Source: an uncultured Micrococcaceae bacterium (GTDB lineage Bacteria; Actinomycetota; Actinomycetes; Actinomycetales; Micrococcaceae). From it: a stretch of DNA of 64,000 bases. Numbering within the stretch: position 1 is the stretch's first letter; every line of letters starts with the position of its first letter. The notes under the pieces are model-generated. The model ran no database searches. It was given only the letters and a program-made list of their open reading frames with translations, and was not told where the DNA came from. This document shows, in pieces, positions 1-9,210 of the stretch. The DNA lies in contig CANNAD010000001.1 in NCBI GenBank assembly GCA_947502645.1, positions 930,001 to 994,000 of the forward strand. The letters are read 5' to 3'. Made by a program: the position numbers and the translations under genes.

Positions 1-524
1 GTCCCCATCACCTGACCGGTCTGTGTCAGCGGCACCTGGTCGGCAATACGAGCGATGCCGAAGTCGGTGATCTTGACCTTGCCGTCTGGCATGATCAGGA
101 GGTTTCCCGGCTTCACATCACGATGAACGAGGCCCTGCTGATGGGCGGCGGAGAGTGCAGCGGAAGTCTGACCGATGACGGACAGGGTGCGCTCAGGCGA
201 GAGCGTGCGGTCACGCTCGATGATGGCGGACAGCGGCTGACCGGGCACCAACTCCATGACGAGGTAGCCGGACCCCTCTTCCTCCCCGTAATCGAAGACG
301 TTCGCAATCCCCGGGTGGCTTAGGAGTGCCGTATGACGGGCCTCAGCACGGAAGCGATTGAGGAATCCGGGATCACCCGTGTACTCCTCTTTCAGGATCT
401 TGATGGCGACCACACGCCCTAGGACCTGGTCCCGGGCTTTCCAGACCTCACCCATGCCCCCAATGGCGATGCGGTCCGTGAGCTGGTACCTGCCGCCTAA
501 GGTGATACCTGATGTAGGTCTCAC
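1..524 (-). CDS. pknA: Ser/Thr protein kinase, PknA type (partial, C-terminus off the left edge)
   Basis: Membrane-associated Hanks-type kinase that phosphorylates cell-growth proteins. About 174 residues are present: glycine loop GGMGEV near 22-27, ATP-binding lysine K42 in VAIKIL, catalytic HRDVKPGN at 134-141 and DFG at 154-156; the rest of the activation loop and C-lobe are cut off. The GTG start overlaps the pbpA stop as GTGA, so the two are translationally coupled. The order fhaA-fhaB-pstP-rodA-pbpA-kinase is the conserved actinobacterial arrangement, which makes PknA more likely than PknB (normally the next gene). Confidence 0.93.
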   Translation of the reverse strand, partial: MRPTSGITLGGRYQLTDRIAIGGMGEVWKARDQVLGRVVAIKILKEEYTGDPGFLNRFRAEARHTALLSHPGIANVFDYGEEEGSGYLVMELVPGQPLSAIIERDRTLSPERTLSVIGQTSAALSAAHQQGLVHRDVKPGNLLIMPDGKVKITDFGIARIADQVPLTQTGQVMG

Positions 525-1972
525 TTGTTCAACACCGCCTCTAGAAGTTTCTTAGCGTTTGGACTAGTTAGTTGTGATCCTGTGGGGACGTCCACATTCT
601 CAATGACAATAGTGACCACGACCTGAGGATCATCCGCGGGCGCGAAGCCGGTGTACCAGGAGTTATTCCCCGTGGTCCCCTGCATCAGTTCCGCCGTTCC
701 GGTCTTGGATGCGACATCGACACCGGGAATCTGGGCGCCGGTTGCCGTTCCGAACTCCGTTGTCCCGACCATCCACTCGGTGATCTGATTGGCGATCTCC
801 GGAGAGGTGGAGGTATTAAGCACCTCCGGCTGAGGCTCTTCAATGATCCGTAGATCCGGAGCGCGAACTGACTGCACGAGCTGCGGCTTCATCTGCACAC
901 CATCGTTGGCGATCGCTGCCGTCATCATCGCAATCTCCAACGGCGTGGCCTTCACGTTGTACTGACCGATGGCCGACTGGGCAAGCTGGGGTTCGTTCAG
1001 GTCCTCTTCCGGGAACTGGCTGGCCACAACACGTGTGGGGATGAACAGTTCCTGACCGAACCCGAACTCACGCGCTTCCTTCAGGATGGTGTCCTGACCC
1101 AGCTCCAGCGCAATGTTGGCAAATGCCGTATTGCACGAATGCGCGAGGGCAAACGCGAAGTCCGCGACCGTGCGGCTCGAACACTGCCCCGAAACATAGT
1201 TCGGCAGTTCGTAGGTGGTTCCTTCGAGTTCCAGATTCTGGGGGTTGGGCAACTCCGAATCCGGATCATACTTCTCAGATTCCAGCGCGGCCGCGGTATC
1301 AATGATCTTGAATACAGAACCGGGTGCGAGCAGCTCCTGGGTAGCCGGATTGATATACGGAGACAGGCCTGGAGTGTTGATGAGTTTCTGCATGTTCTCG
1401 TTGACCACCTGCGTATTGACCCCAGCGAGCAGGTTGGGATCAAACGAGGGCTTTGAAACCATGGCCATGATGTCCCCGGTGGCCGGATCCATGACGACGA
1501 TGGACCCCTGCTGACCCTCGGGGATGAGGTCCCACGCAAGCTGCTGAAGTTGGGGATCAATTGTTAGCTCGACGGACGCGCCCTGGCCCATATTCCCGTT
1601 GAACAAGCCGGCAATCCGATCAAAGAACTGCGAATCACTGGTACCCGAGAGCTGCTCCTGCATTGCCGACTCAAGCTGCGTGGCACCGTGGGAAAGCGAG
1701 AAGAACCCGGTCAGATGGGCGTAGGTATTGGGCTCGTTGTATACGCGTTCATAGGGGAACGGCCCGTCGGACTCCACGGACTCCGCTATCGGTTTGCCGT
1801 CAACGAGAATGGAACCCCGGTTTTCGCCGAAGTCCTGCAGTACGGTTCGCCGGTTGAGCGGATTGTTTGTGAGGGCCTCAGCGCCGATGAACTGTACATA
1901 GGTAAGAGAGCCGAAGAGCAGGGTGAACATGGCAACTGCGACAATCCACGAGGTGCGAATAGCCTGATTCAT
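521..1972 (-). CDS. pbpA: Penicillin-binding protein A (class B transpeptidase)
   Basis: Cross-links peptidoglycan stem peptides together with the SEDS polymerase encoded just upstream. The 483-residue protein has one N-terminal membrane anchor (about 8-28), a dimerisation/linker part, and a transpeptidase domain with the three active-site motifs SVFK (219-222, serine nucleophile), SCN (279-281) and KTG (423-425). Its ATG overlaps the rodA stop as ATGA and its stop overlaps the kinase start. Length and position match PbpA of actinobacterial growth clusters. Confidence 0.95.
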   Translation of the reverse strand: MNQAIRTSWIVAVAMFTLLFGSLTYVQFIGAEALTNNPLNRRTVLQDFGENRGSILVDGKPIAESVESDGPFPYERVYNEPNTYAHLTGFFSLSHGATQLESAMQEQLSGTSDSQFFDRIAGLFNGNMGQGASVELTIDPQLQQLAWDLIPEGQQGSIVVMDPATGDIMAMVSKPSFDPNLLAGVNTQVVNENMQKLINTPGLSPYINPATQELLAPGSVFKIIDTAAALESEKYDPDSELPNPQNLELEGTTYELPNYVSGQCSSRTVADFAFALAHSCNTAFANIALELGQDTILKEAREFGFGQELFIPTRVVASQFPEEDLNEPQLAQSAIGQYNVKATPLEIAMMTAAIANDGVQMKPQLVQSVRAPDLRIIEEPQPEVLNTSTSPEIANQITEWMVGTTEFGTATGAQIPGVDVASKTGTAELMQGTTGNNSWYTGFAPADDPQVVVTIVIENVDVPTGSQLTSPNAKKLLEAVLNK

Positions 1973-3393
1973 GCGTGTCCCACCTCTCCGTCTGCCGGCC
2001 TCCTTCTGGAGGAAGTCTGTTGTTGAGTCAGCACCTTGGGTTGTTCATCAGTGCTGGGGATAGGCCCGGTCACCGCAGGACGACGGGCGGTCTCCGAAAT
2101 GGACAGCAGCAGGGCGACGATGATCCAATTCGCGAGCAGCGCCGAGCCGCCTGCGGACATGAACGGCGTTGTCAGGCCGGTCAGGGGTATGAGGCGCGTG
2201 ACGCCGCCGATGACGACGAAACACTGCAGCGCGATGGTGAACGAGAGGCCCGTTGCCAGTAGCTTGCCGAATCCGTCCTTGGTTCCAAGCGCGGCCCGGA
2301 AACCTCGTGAAATCAACAGGACATACAGCAGGACAATAGCGAAGAGCCCGATCAGGCCGAGCTCTTCACCGAGCGAGGCGATAATCATGTCCGAGTTTGC
2401 GTACGTCACCAGGCCGGGACGCCCCTCGCCGAGACCTGTTCCCACGAGCCCGCCGCTGGCGAGGCCGAAGAGTCCCTGTACTACCTGCCCGCTACCACCG
2501 GGAACGCGGTCATAGACCTCTGGATCAAATGCGTTGACCCAGCTGTCGATGCGTAGGGCGACGTGGGAGAAAAGCTGCATTGCAATGAACCCGCCGACTG
2601 CGATCATGGCCAGACCAATCAGGATCCAGCTGATGCGGCCGGTAGCTACGTAGATCATGGCCATGAACAAGCCGAAGAAGAGGATGGACGTTCCCAGATC
2701 GCGCTGGAAAACCAGAACACCGATACTGACGAGCCACGCGGCGATCATGGGAGCAAGGTCCTGGAAGCGCGGCAGTTGCAGCGGCCCTATTTTCTTACCA
2801 GCCAAAAGGATGAGGTCCCGGTTGGTTGATAGATACCCTGCAAAGAATATAGCCAGCGTGATCTTCGCGATTTCGCCTGGCTGAAAGGTTCCGATGCCGA
2901 CGTTGATCCAGATCCGGGCGCCATTGATGGGCACACCAATCGGCGTCAGCGGGAGTAGCAGAAGAACGGCGCTGGCCACCAGGGAGATATAGGTGAACCG
3001 CCTCAACATTCTGTGGTCCTTGAGCAGCCAGATCACTACGCCAGCCGCCACCATGGCTACCGCTGTCAATATCGCCTGGCTGCCGGCAGCGTGTTGGGCC
3101 TCCGGCATTGTCAGGTCAATCCTCGCGATCATGGCGAGGCCAATCCCGTTGAGCGCAGTCGCGATGGGAAGTATGAGTGGGTCAGCATACTTAGCGCGGA
3201 TCCGCAGTACGACGTGGATGGCCAGAGCCAGACCTGCGAAAATACCGTTGGTCATGACAAAGCCGTTGTCCAGCGGCAGTTCGGCGCCCATGGCAACAAT
3301 GAACTGCGCGCCAATACCGGCCGCGAGAGCCAGAATAAGCAGCATCAGCTCTGAATTACGCCGTGGCTTGGGAGCCGTCAGAACATCACTCAT
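1969..3393 (-). CDS. rodA: SEDS-family peptidoglycan glycosyltransferase (RodA/FtsW)
   Basis: Polytopic membrane protein of 474 residues that polymerises lipid II into glycan strands with the adjacent PBP. SEDS signatures are visible: PINGARIWI (about 155-163), QPGEIAK (171-177), QRDLGTS (230-236), GEELGLIG, and a C-terminal PLTGLTTPFMSAGGSA stretch. Roughly ten to twelve hydrophobic segments are present. The C-terminus is a polar cytoplasmic tail. It lies 2 nt after pstP and overlaps pbpA by 4 nt. RodA is preferred over FtsW because of the pbpA pairing. Confidence 0.94.
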   Translation of the reverse strand: MSDVLTAPKPRRNSELMLLILALAAGIGAQFIVAMGAELPLDNGFVMTNGIFAGLALAIHVVLRIRAKYADPLILPIATALNGIGLAMIARIDLTMPEAQHAAGSQAILTAVAMVAAGVVIWLLKDHRMLRRFTYISLVASAVLLLLPLTPIGVPINGARIWINVGIGTFQPGEIAKITLAIFFAGYLSTNRDLILLAGKKIGPLQLPRFQDLAPMIAAWLVSIGVLVFQRDLGTSILFFGLFMAMIYVATGRISWILIGLAMIAVGGFIAMQLFSHVALRIDSWVNAFDPEVYDRVPGGSGQVVQGLFGLASGGLVGTGLGEGRPGLVTYANSDMIIASLGEELGLIGLFAIVLLYVLLISRGFRAALGTKDGFGKLLATGLSFTIALQCFVVIGGVTRLIPLTGLTTPFMSAGGSALLANWIIVALLLSISETARRPAVTGPIPSTDEQPKVLTQQQTSSRRRPADGEVGHA

Positions 3394-3395
3394 AG

Positions 3396-4988
3396 TCAGT
3401 TCCCCTCACAACGGCGCGCAGCAGCTTCGCCTGAGATCGCCGAAGCGGACGCAGAAGCTGAAGACTCGGAACTGGCGGACGACGACGGTGAAGCGCTGGC
3501 GCTCGGGCTAGGGCTTGGGCTGGATTTCTTGCTGCTGGACGACGTCGGCTCCGGTGACGGATTCTCGGTTGGTTCCGGGGAAGTGTCACCGTCCGGCGTC
3601 GGGGCTGTCACTGCGCGAGCAGTACACCGGAGATCATCGACGATTTCCTGGGCATGCTCCAGATCCCGGGCAGGGAGGGTGCTGGCCAACCGATCCCTGG
3701 AGTATTCGGGAAGGCTGGAAACGGGAATCTCCGTGATGTCCGTGACGTGGGATAGTTCAATCGGACCGAGCGTCTGGGACACGCCGTTGAAAATCGCGAC
3801 CCGGTCATCCACAGCGGACACGTAGTACCGCGTTTGGGTCCACATGTAACCGAACGCCAGAACAGCAATGAGTATCAGGGACATCAGCGTCAGGAACGTG
3901 GGGATGACCCATCGCTTCTTGGGCGGATAAGTATGCTCTATGGGGTCCACCTCAGGAGTTGGCTCCGCTTCAGGGGCCTTGTGCATGAGGAGTTTTGCAG
4001 CGCGACGTTCATTCGATTGCTGCGTGACGATCGGAATCTTGCCGGTCTCCGTCGCCAGAGCCGCTGACCCCACCAGTTCATGGGGGCGCTGGGCGAGATC
4101 CCGACGAATGGTATCTGCGCGAATGGCGTCATCGACGGTCGACGTCTTCTGCTTGCGTGGAGGCGAAGCATTGCCGCCTCCATCGGAGTCGGCAGCACCG
4201 GCGTCGTCCGACTCGCGGATGCGCACCGGCTCGGGCGGAACTGCAGGACGAAAAGTATCCTGTTCGGTGGCCTCTGCCACCTCAACGACCGCGACAGTGA
4301 CGTTGTCCGGGGCGCCACCGGCCAGGGTGAGCTCGACCAGCGTATTGACGCACTCCCGAAGGCTGGAGGACTCCCGGAAGACCTGCTCTATGGCGGAGTC
4401 CCGCAGAACTGCCATGAGGCCGTCCGAGCAGAGAAGCCAACGCTCGCCCGGTGCGGCAGGGTATGTCTCGACGTCGAGCTCTGGAGAAGCATCAACATCG
4501 CCCAGAACGCGCATCAGCACGTTCTTGTGCGGGTGAACCTCGGCCTCTTCCGGCCGGAGCCGTCCCTCATCGATGAGCCGCTGGACAAACGTATGATCGA
4601 TGCTCATCTGCTCAAAGACGTTGTCCTTGAGCCGGTAGGCCCGTGAATCTCCGATATGCGCAAGGGTGATCTGATCGCCGTCGAGCAGGAGAGCGGTGCA
4701 CGTGGTGCCCATGCCCGCGAGCTGCGGATTAGTTCCTACGAGCTCGGACAGCAGTGAATTTGCCGTCTGGATTTCGTCAGCCAGAATGGTGGCTGCGTCC
4801 TCTTTCTCGTACGTATGATCCAGGTGAACGAGGTCCAGCACAGTGGATGCGGACGCGATATTGCCGCCAGCATGACCGCCCATGCCATCTGCGACAACGG
4901 CCAGGTTCTGTCCCACATACGCCGAATCGTCGTTCTTGGCGCGTGAACCGACATCAGAACGAACCGCATAGCGCAGAATCAGGGCCAT
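3396..4988 (-). CDS. pstP: PP2C-type Ser/Thr phosphatase, membrane anchored
   Basis: Reverses phosphorylation by the Pkn kinases. The N-terminal PP2C domain (1-240) carries the metal-binding motifs VADGMGGHAGG (D34), GDSRAY (113-118), CSDG (187-190) and GAPDN (225-229). A charged linker leads to one transmembrane helix (about 361-383), an extracellular segment, and a Ser/Pro/Ala low-complexity tail over roughly the last 80 residues that probably lies in the wall. At 530 residues it is in the usual range for actinobacterial PstP. It sits 1 nt after fhaB in the same operon. Confidence 0.94.
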   Translation of the reverse strand: MALILRYAVRSDVGSRAKNDDSAYVGQNLAVVADGMGGHAGGNIASASTVLDLVHLDHTYEKEDAATILADEIQTANSLLSELVGTNPQLAGMGTTCTALLLDGDQITLAHIGDSRAYRLKDNVFEQMSIDHTFVQRLIDEGRLRPEEAEVHPHKNVLMRVLGDVDASPELDVETYPAAPGERWLLCSDGLMAVLRDSAIEQVFRESSSLRECVNTLVELTLAGGAPDNVTVAVVEVAEATEQDTFRPAVPPEPVRIRESDDAGAADSDGGGNASPPRKQKTSTVDDAIRADTIRRDLAQRPHELVGSAALATETGKIPIVTQQSNERRAAKLLMHKAPEAEPTPEVDPIEHTYPPKKRWVIPTFLTLMSLILIAVLAFGYMWTQTRYYVSAVDDRVAIFNGVSQTLGPIELSHVTDITEIPVSSLPEYSRDRLASTLPARDLEHAQEIVDDLRCTARAVTAPTPDGDTSPEPTENPSPEPTSSSSKKSSPSPSPSASASPSSSASSESSASASASAISGEAAARRCEGN

Positions 4989-4989
4989 C

Positions 4990-5451
4990 CTATGGCCTCA
5001 ATTCGATGACCGTCTTGCCGATCCGGATGGGTGTTCCGGGTTCAACGGGCAAAGCGCGGGTCAGCTGGCTGCCGGACACAAAAGTGCCGTTCGTGGACCC
5101 CAGGTCCTCAATGAACCAGCGGCTTCCCTGCGGGAAGAGACGTGCGTGACGGCCCGAGGCGTAGTCGTCATCGAGTACGAGAGTTGCCTCCTGTGCCCGT
5201 CCAAGGAGGATTGGGCTGTTGGCCAGTTCAATAGTGGTGCCCTTGAGCGGGCCCTCGGTGACGACCAGTTCGCGCGCTGATTTGCGCTGCGGAGTTGTGG
5301 ACGGAGAGCCCTGACGGGCAGGTCTGGCGCCCGTGCGCGTTCGCTGACCGATCATGAGGTCCCGACGGAGCGCACTCACAATGCTGATGACGAGTATCCA
5401 CAGCAGGATCAGGAAACCGTATCGAAGCAATGTCAGCGTGAGGTCACTCAT
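4990..5451 (-). CDS. fhaB: FHA-domain protein FhaB/FipA type
   Basis: Small membrane-anchored phosphothreonine reader of 153 residues. It has a hydrophobic helix near the N-terminus (about 7-26), a Thr/Ser/Arg-rich linker (30-60), and one FHA domain (about 65-145) with GRA, SGRHARL and DLGSTNGTFV loops, the last two forming the phosphopeptide-binding surface. The start overlaps the end of fhaA as ATGA. In the family it links kinase signalling to division and wall synthesis. Confidence 0.92.
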   Translation of the reverse strand: MSDLTLTLLRYGFLILLWILVISIVSALRRDLMIGQRTRTGARPARQGSPSTTPQRKSARELVVTEGPLKGTTIELANSPILLGRAQEATLVLDDDYASGRHARLFPQGSRWFIEDLGSTNGTFVSGSQLTRALPVEPGTPIRIGKTVIELRP

Positions 5452-6185
5452 TCGGCGGCTCCGTCACTCGCGGGAACCAACCGGAAAACGGCCCGGGCCC
5501 GACCCATAGTAATGACCGAACCGTCCGTTAGCTCAACCTGACCGTGCAGCCGTTCCCCGTTGACGTAGCTCCCGTTCGTGGAGCCGAGGTCCACTGCGAG
5601 GACGGATGAACCAACCCGGCGGATCTCCAGATGACGACGGGATACCCCTGTGTCCTCCAACCGGATGTCCGCGTCAACAGAGCGTCCGATAATCGAGGAC
5701 TCACGCATCACAGCATGCTGATGGCCAGCAATTTCGAGGGCAGGTTCATAACGTGCAGGACGCCTGGAAGGCGCAGAGGGAGCCCTTGGCGCAGGACTCT
5801 GACGAGCCTGTCCGGCCTTCTCGGTGGTGGAATCAATCTCAAGTACGCCGGCCTTCAGGTTTGTGTCCCGCATGAAGGACACACGAACCGGGCCACGAAG
5901 CGTGTAGTTCTGGCTGTTGACGTGTTTGATCACGACATCGCACAGCTCCTCAGCGAGTGGGGCACCCCACTCCTGGGCGTGAACAAAATCCGCTTCGGAC
6001 AATCTCGCTGTGAAAACGTTGGGGGCGAGCGTGCGGCCCTCACCAATCGTGTACGCCTTGTTGTCCAGCTCACGGCGGAGAGCACTGGCGATTTCCACCG
6101 GTTGAACCTCTGCCTTCGAACCCGTGGAGAAGGCGCCGCGGACTACCTTTTCGATACCGCGCTCGACGTTGTCGAGAATACCCAT
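5448..6185 (-). CDS. fhaA: DUF3662 and FHA domain protein FhaA
   Basis: First gene of the growth operon, 245 residues. The N-terminal DUF3662 domain spans about 1-120. After a Pro/Ser/Arg linker, a C-terminal FHA domain (about 155-240) shows IIGRS, SRRHLEIRR and DLGSTNGSYV. FhaA proteins bind phosphorylated lipid-II flippase regulators and kinases. The ATG is preceded by a strong purine-rich ribosome site (GGGAGGAGG) 6 nt upstream. The operon promoter must lie in the 294-nt gap before the tRNA gene. Confidence 0.93.
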   Translation of the reverse strand: MGILDNVERGIEKVVRGAFSTGSKAEVQPVEIASALRRELDNKAYTIGEGRTLAPNVFTARLSEADFVHAQEWGAPLAEELCDVVIKHVNSQNYTLRGPVRVSFMRDTNLKAGVLEIDSTTEKAGQARQSPAPRAPSAPSRRPARYEPALEIAGHQHAVMRESSIIGRSVDADIRLEDTGVSRRHLEIRRVGSSVLAVDLGSTNGSYVNGERLHGQVELTDGSVITMGRARAVFRLVPASDGAAE

Positions 6186-6431
6186 CCGTTGCCTCCTCCC
6201 GTCATTCCGATCACTATCCTGCTCCAGCCGAGGCTACCCGCCTCAGGCCACAGCTGCGTACTGCGCGGTCACCATCGTATCCGCGTGGCCAGCGTACATA
6301 CTTTCCGATACTACTTGGGGAGGCTGGAAATGACCTTAATCGGAGCACAGTCGAATCCAATTAGTGATAACGAGTAAACGCCACGGTTGGCGCCGTCGTC
6401 CTCTGTTTAGGTTAATCGACCGGTGTTTGGT

Positions 6432-6437
6432 TATGAT
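6432..6437 (+). promoter_or_regulatory. Possible -10 element upstream of tRNA-Leu
   Basis: TATGAT is a near-consensus -10 hexamer 42 nt before the tRNA 5' end. No convincing -35 is seen at standard spacing (TTTAGG at 6406-6411 is 20 nt away). The rest of the 294-nt fhaA-tRNA gap shows no coding potential I can recognise. Confidence 0.3.
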
Positions 6438-6479
6438 TGATCTCGCTGTTCTTGGCGGTCTCGACCGTCAAAATACTAC

Positions 6480-6565
6480 GCGCGAGTGGCGGAACGGCAG
6501 ACGCGCTGGCTTCAGGTGCCAGTATCCGAAAGGGTGTGGGGGTTCAAATCCCCCCTCGCGCACCA
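6480..6565 (+). tRNA. tRNA-Leu (anticodon CAG)
   Basis: An 86-nt class II tRNA. The acceptor stem GCGCGAG pairs with CTCGCGC followed by discriminator A and an encoded CCA. The anticodon stem CTGGC/GCCAG encloses loop TTCAGGT with anticodon CAG at 6513-6515. There is a short variable arm (TATCCGAAAGGGTG region) and a T-arm with GGGGGTTCAAATCCCCC. It decodes CUG leucine codons. Confidence 0.96.
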
Positions 6566-6571
6566 TAGAGA

Positions 6572-6604
6572 AAGAGCACCTCCGGTCGAACCGGGGGTGC
6601 TCTT
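6572..6604 (+). terminator. Intrinsic hairpin downstream of tRNA-Leu
   Basis: The 14-bp stem AAGAGCACCTCCGG pairs with CCGGGGGTGCTCTT (one G-T wobble) around a 5-nt TCGAA loop, beginning 6 nt after the CCA end and continuing into TCCCGTTTCT. The symmetric stem could also stop minus-strand transcription from the DUF5997 gene that ends at 6622. Confidence 0.85.
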
Positions 6605-6621
6605 CCCGTTTCTGGCGCTTG

Positions 6622-7005
6622 CTACGAGTTCTTGGCCTCGCGTGTCTCGCGAACACGCTTCTCTTCTGCCCGGACCTGAGCCATGTTGGCGCGTTCGTCC
6701 ACCAGCCACTGCGGCGGGTTCTCCAGCAGCTCCGCAATCTCCGCCGTCGTCAATGGTTCCGTCACACCGCCGCGGGCGAGCCCCGCGATCGAGACGTTGA
6801 GTTTATGGGCCACCTCGGGACGCGGGTGCGGTCCGTTGCGGCGCAACTCCTGAAGCCACTCCGGCGGATTGGACTGAAGCTCATTGAACTCGGCCCTCGT
6901 GATCACGGCATCCTGAAATTCCTGCGGTGCCGCCGGCAGATAAATACCAAGCTTCTTTGCGGCAGTTGCCGGTTTCATGGCCTGAGGCGCTTTGTCGCTG
7001 TTCAT
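6622..7005 (-). CDS. DUF5997 family protein
   Basis: A soluble 127-residue protein of unknown function. It contains two related segments, about 37-70 (AEFNELQSNPPEWLQELR) and 88-108 (AEIAELLENPPQWLVDER), so it looks like an internal duplication of a short helical unit with an NPPxWL core. The C-terminus is highly charged. It is divergent from the LysR-effector-domain gene that starts 57 nt away; from memory the same pairing occurs in other Arthrobacter genomes, suggesting a shared but unknown role. Confidence 0.82.
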   Translation of the reverse strand: MNSDKAPQAMKPATAAKKLGIYLPAAPQEFQDAVITRAEFNELQSNPPEWLQELRRNGPHPRPEVAHKLNVSIAGLARGGVTEPLTTAEIAELLENPPQWLVDERANMAQVRAEEKRVRETREAKNS

Positions 7006-7062
7006 GGTCCAAGCCTAACGTCCCGCACAGGGCAGCGGATCGATTGCACTACTGTGGGACCC

Positions 7063-7797
7063 GTGGAGCCAACAACATCACTGACGATCGGCTTTGTCCC
7101 CAGTGTGACACCGGGAAAATGGGCGGGCCGGTGGCGTGAACGCCATCCCGACGTCGAGCTGAAACTGGTTGAGTGCGATCCCGGCGAGCAGGTGAGCGTT
7201 CTCACCGACGGGAAAGCCGACGTCGCCTTTGTGCGCCTCCCCGTACCCATGGACGGTCTGCACGTCATACCTCTCTATTCGGAGCGGCCCGTGGTTGTCG
7301 CCGCCAAGGATCACTTCGTAGCCCTCTATGAGGATGAGGTGCCTCTGGCGGACCTCGATGACGAAACCTTCCTTGACGTTGAAGGACTGGGCGAAGCCAT
7401 GGCTGTGGAAGTAGCCGCATCCGGCGCTGGCGTGGCCATCATGCCGATGTCGCTCGCGCGGCTCCACCATCGACGGGACGCGATCCACCGCCCCGTGAGC
7501 GACACCCCGGAGACCCGCATAGGCGTTGCCTGGTTGTCGGACAATGACTCCGACCTCATCCAGGAGTTCATCGGAATCGTCCGGGGACGGACTGCGAACA
7601 GTTCACGGCAGCCCCTCGCCGGGTCTGCTGCCAACCAGAAGTCGGCAAAGGACACGGGAAAATCCGGGCGGAAGCCGACGTCGGACCCTCGCCGCGGCGG
7701 ATCCGGAACCTCTTCCTCACGGAAGTCCCGCGGTCCTGCCGGCGGCAAATCGCAGCGGCCCGGCTCCGGCCGGAACGGCGGGCGGGGACGCCGCTAG
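7063..7797 (+). CDS. LysR-type effector-binding domain protein without DNA-binding domain
   Basis: This 244-residue protein begins directly with a LysR substrate-binding fold (TIGFVPSVTPGKWAGRW, then LVECDPGEQ, DVAFVRLPV and AVEVAASGAGVAIMPMS), but the usual N-terminal winged helix is missing. The last 75 residues are a basic Gly/Ser/Arg/Lys-rich tail ending GGRGRR that could bind nucleic acid. GTG at 7063 is chosen because TACTGT (7050-7055) is a good -10 with a 7-nt gap, implying a leaderless mRNA; GTG 7054 is the alternative. Its stop overlaps the convergent gntP stop in a shared CTAG. Confidence 0.8.
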   Translation: MEPTTSLTIGFVPSVTPGKWAGRWRERHPDVELKLVECDPGEQVSVLTDGKADVAFVRLPVPMDGLHVIPLYSERPVVVAAKDHFVALYEDEVPLADLDDETFLDVEGLGEAMAVEVAASGAGVAIMPMSLARLHHRRDAIHRPVSDTPETRIGVAWLSDNDSDLIQEFIGIVRGRTANSSRQPLAGSAANQKSAKDTGKSGRKPTSDPRRGGSGTSSSRKSRGPAGGKSQRPGSGRNGGRGRR

Positions 7798-9194
7798 GCG
7801 AACGAGGCCACCCCGAAGACCGCGGCAGCTATACCGAAGCCCATGACGCCGATTCCGGTTTCCATGACCGTCCAGGTTTTCAACGTGGTCCGGACGTCCA
7901 TTTCCATGAAGCGGCCCACGAGCCAGAACCCGGAGTCGTTCACGTGGCTGGCCACAACGGAACCAGCGGCCACAGCGATCACGAGGGAGGCGACCTGGAA
8001 CATGTTGTAATCGCCCGAGGCGATGGCAGGAGCGAGCAGTCCGGCCGCCGTCGTCAGCGCCACTGTGGCCGATCCCTGGGCGATGCGCAGGATGGCAGCG
8101 ATCAGGAAGCCGGCGAGAATGACCGGGATCCCGGCGTCGCCGAGTACATTGGCCAGCGCGCCGCCGATTCCGGACGTTTCCAGAACGCCTCCGAACATGC
8201 CGCCCGCACCGGTAATGAGGATCACCGAACAAACGGGGCCGAGGGATGACTCGAGAGTTTTTTCCAGCACCGATTTCTCGACACCGCGGCGCCGGCCCAG
8301 CACGTATGCAGCCACCAACAGGGCGATGAGCAGGGCCACGGGCGTTGCGCCGAGAGTGATGAGGATCTGGTACCAGAGCTGATCGGCGGTACCTTCAGGC
8401 AGGACGCCCACCGTACTCAACGTGGTGAGTCCCGTGTTGAGGAAGATCAGAACCATGGGCAGCAGCAGGATGAACAGGACGGTGCCGAAGGAAGGCGGGT
8501 TCTCGCGGCTTTCCTCATCCGCTTCACCCAGCAGTGCGGGTACGGGCAGCACGAACTTCTTGCCCGCCCAGACGCCGTACAAATAGGCGGTGACGTACCA
8601 GGTGGGGATGGCTACTATGAGGCCCACCAACAGGACAATGCCCACATTCGCGTCGAAGAACTCCGACGCAGCGACGGGGCCGGGGTGCGGCGGAACGAAG
8701 ACGTGCATGACCGAGAACGCGCCCGCTGCCGGAAGCCCGTAGCGCAGAATACCGCCGCCAAGGTGCCGGGCAACGGAGAAGATCACCGGCAGCATGACCA
8801 TCAGGCCGGCGTCGAAGAAGATCGGGAAACCGAAGAGCAGGGAAGCGACGCCGAGCGCGAAGGGTGCGCGTTTCTCGCCGAAGAGATTGATCAGGTAATC
8901 GGCGAGGGATCGAGCGCCACCGCTGGTTTCCACGATCCTGCCCAGCATGGCGCCGATACCCACGAGCAGCGCGACTGACGCCAGTGTGTCTCCGAACCCG
9001 AACAACAGCACGTCAATGGTTCGGCCGGCAGGAATGCCGGTCGCGAACACCGTGAGAATGCTGACAATGATCAGCGAGACGAATGCGTGGAGCCGCACCT
9101 TGATGATGAGGAACAGCAGGACGACGACGGCTGCCGCAGCGATCAGCAGCAGCGGCAGTGCCCCCAGCGTTTGGTTCCAACCTTCGATTTCCAT
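7794..9194 (-). CDS. gntP: Gluconate:H+ symporter, GntP family
   Basis: Inner-membrane permease of 466 residues with about a dozen hydrophobic segments, typical GntP length. Family-like stretches include LFGFPIFFDAGLMVMLPV, HPGPVAASEFF and HVNDSGFWLV near the C-terminus. It imports gluconate for the kinase encoded 16 nt upstream, so the two form an operon transcribed from the gntK side. Confidence 0.92.
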   Translation of the reverse strand: MEIEGWNQTLGALPLLLIAAAAVVVLLFLIIKVRLHAFVSLIIVSILTVFATGIPAGRTIDVLLFGFGDTLASVALLVGIGAMLGRIVETSGGARSLADYLINLFGEKRAPFALGVASLLFGFPIFFDAGLMVMLPVIFSVARHLGGGILRYGLPAAGAFSVMHVFVPPHPGPVAASEFFDANVGIVLLVGLIVAIPTWYVTAYLYGVWAGKKFVLPVPALLGEADEESRENPPSFGTVLFILLLPMVLIFLNTGLTTLSTVGVLPEGTADQLWYQILITLGATPVALLIALLVAAYVLGRRRGVEKSVLEKTLESSLGPVCSVILITGAGGMFGGVLETSGIGGALANVLGDAGIPVILAGFLIAAILRIAQGSATVALTTAAGLLAPAIASGDYNMFQVASLVIAVAAGSVVASHVNDSGFWLVGRFMEMDVRTTLKTWTVMETGIGVMGFGIAAAVFGVASFA

Positions 9195-9210
9195 GATTCT
9201 CTCCCTCGGC

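Noticed and set aside
6364-7062. Long N-terminal extension of the LysR-effector-domain protein
   Set aside because: It reads through the tRNA-Leu gene and antisense to the DUF5997 gene; homology begins only after 7063.
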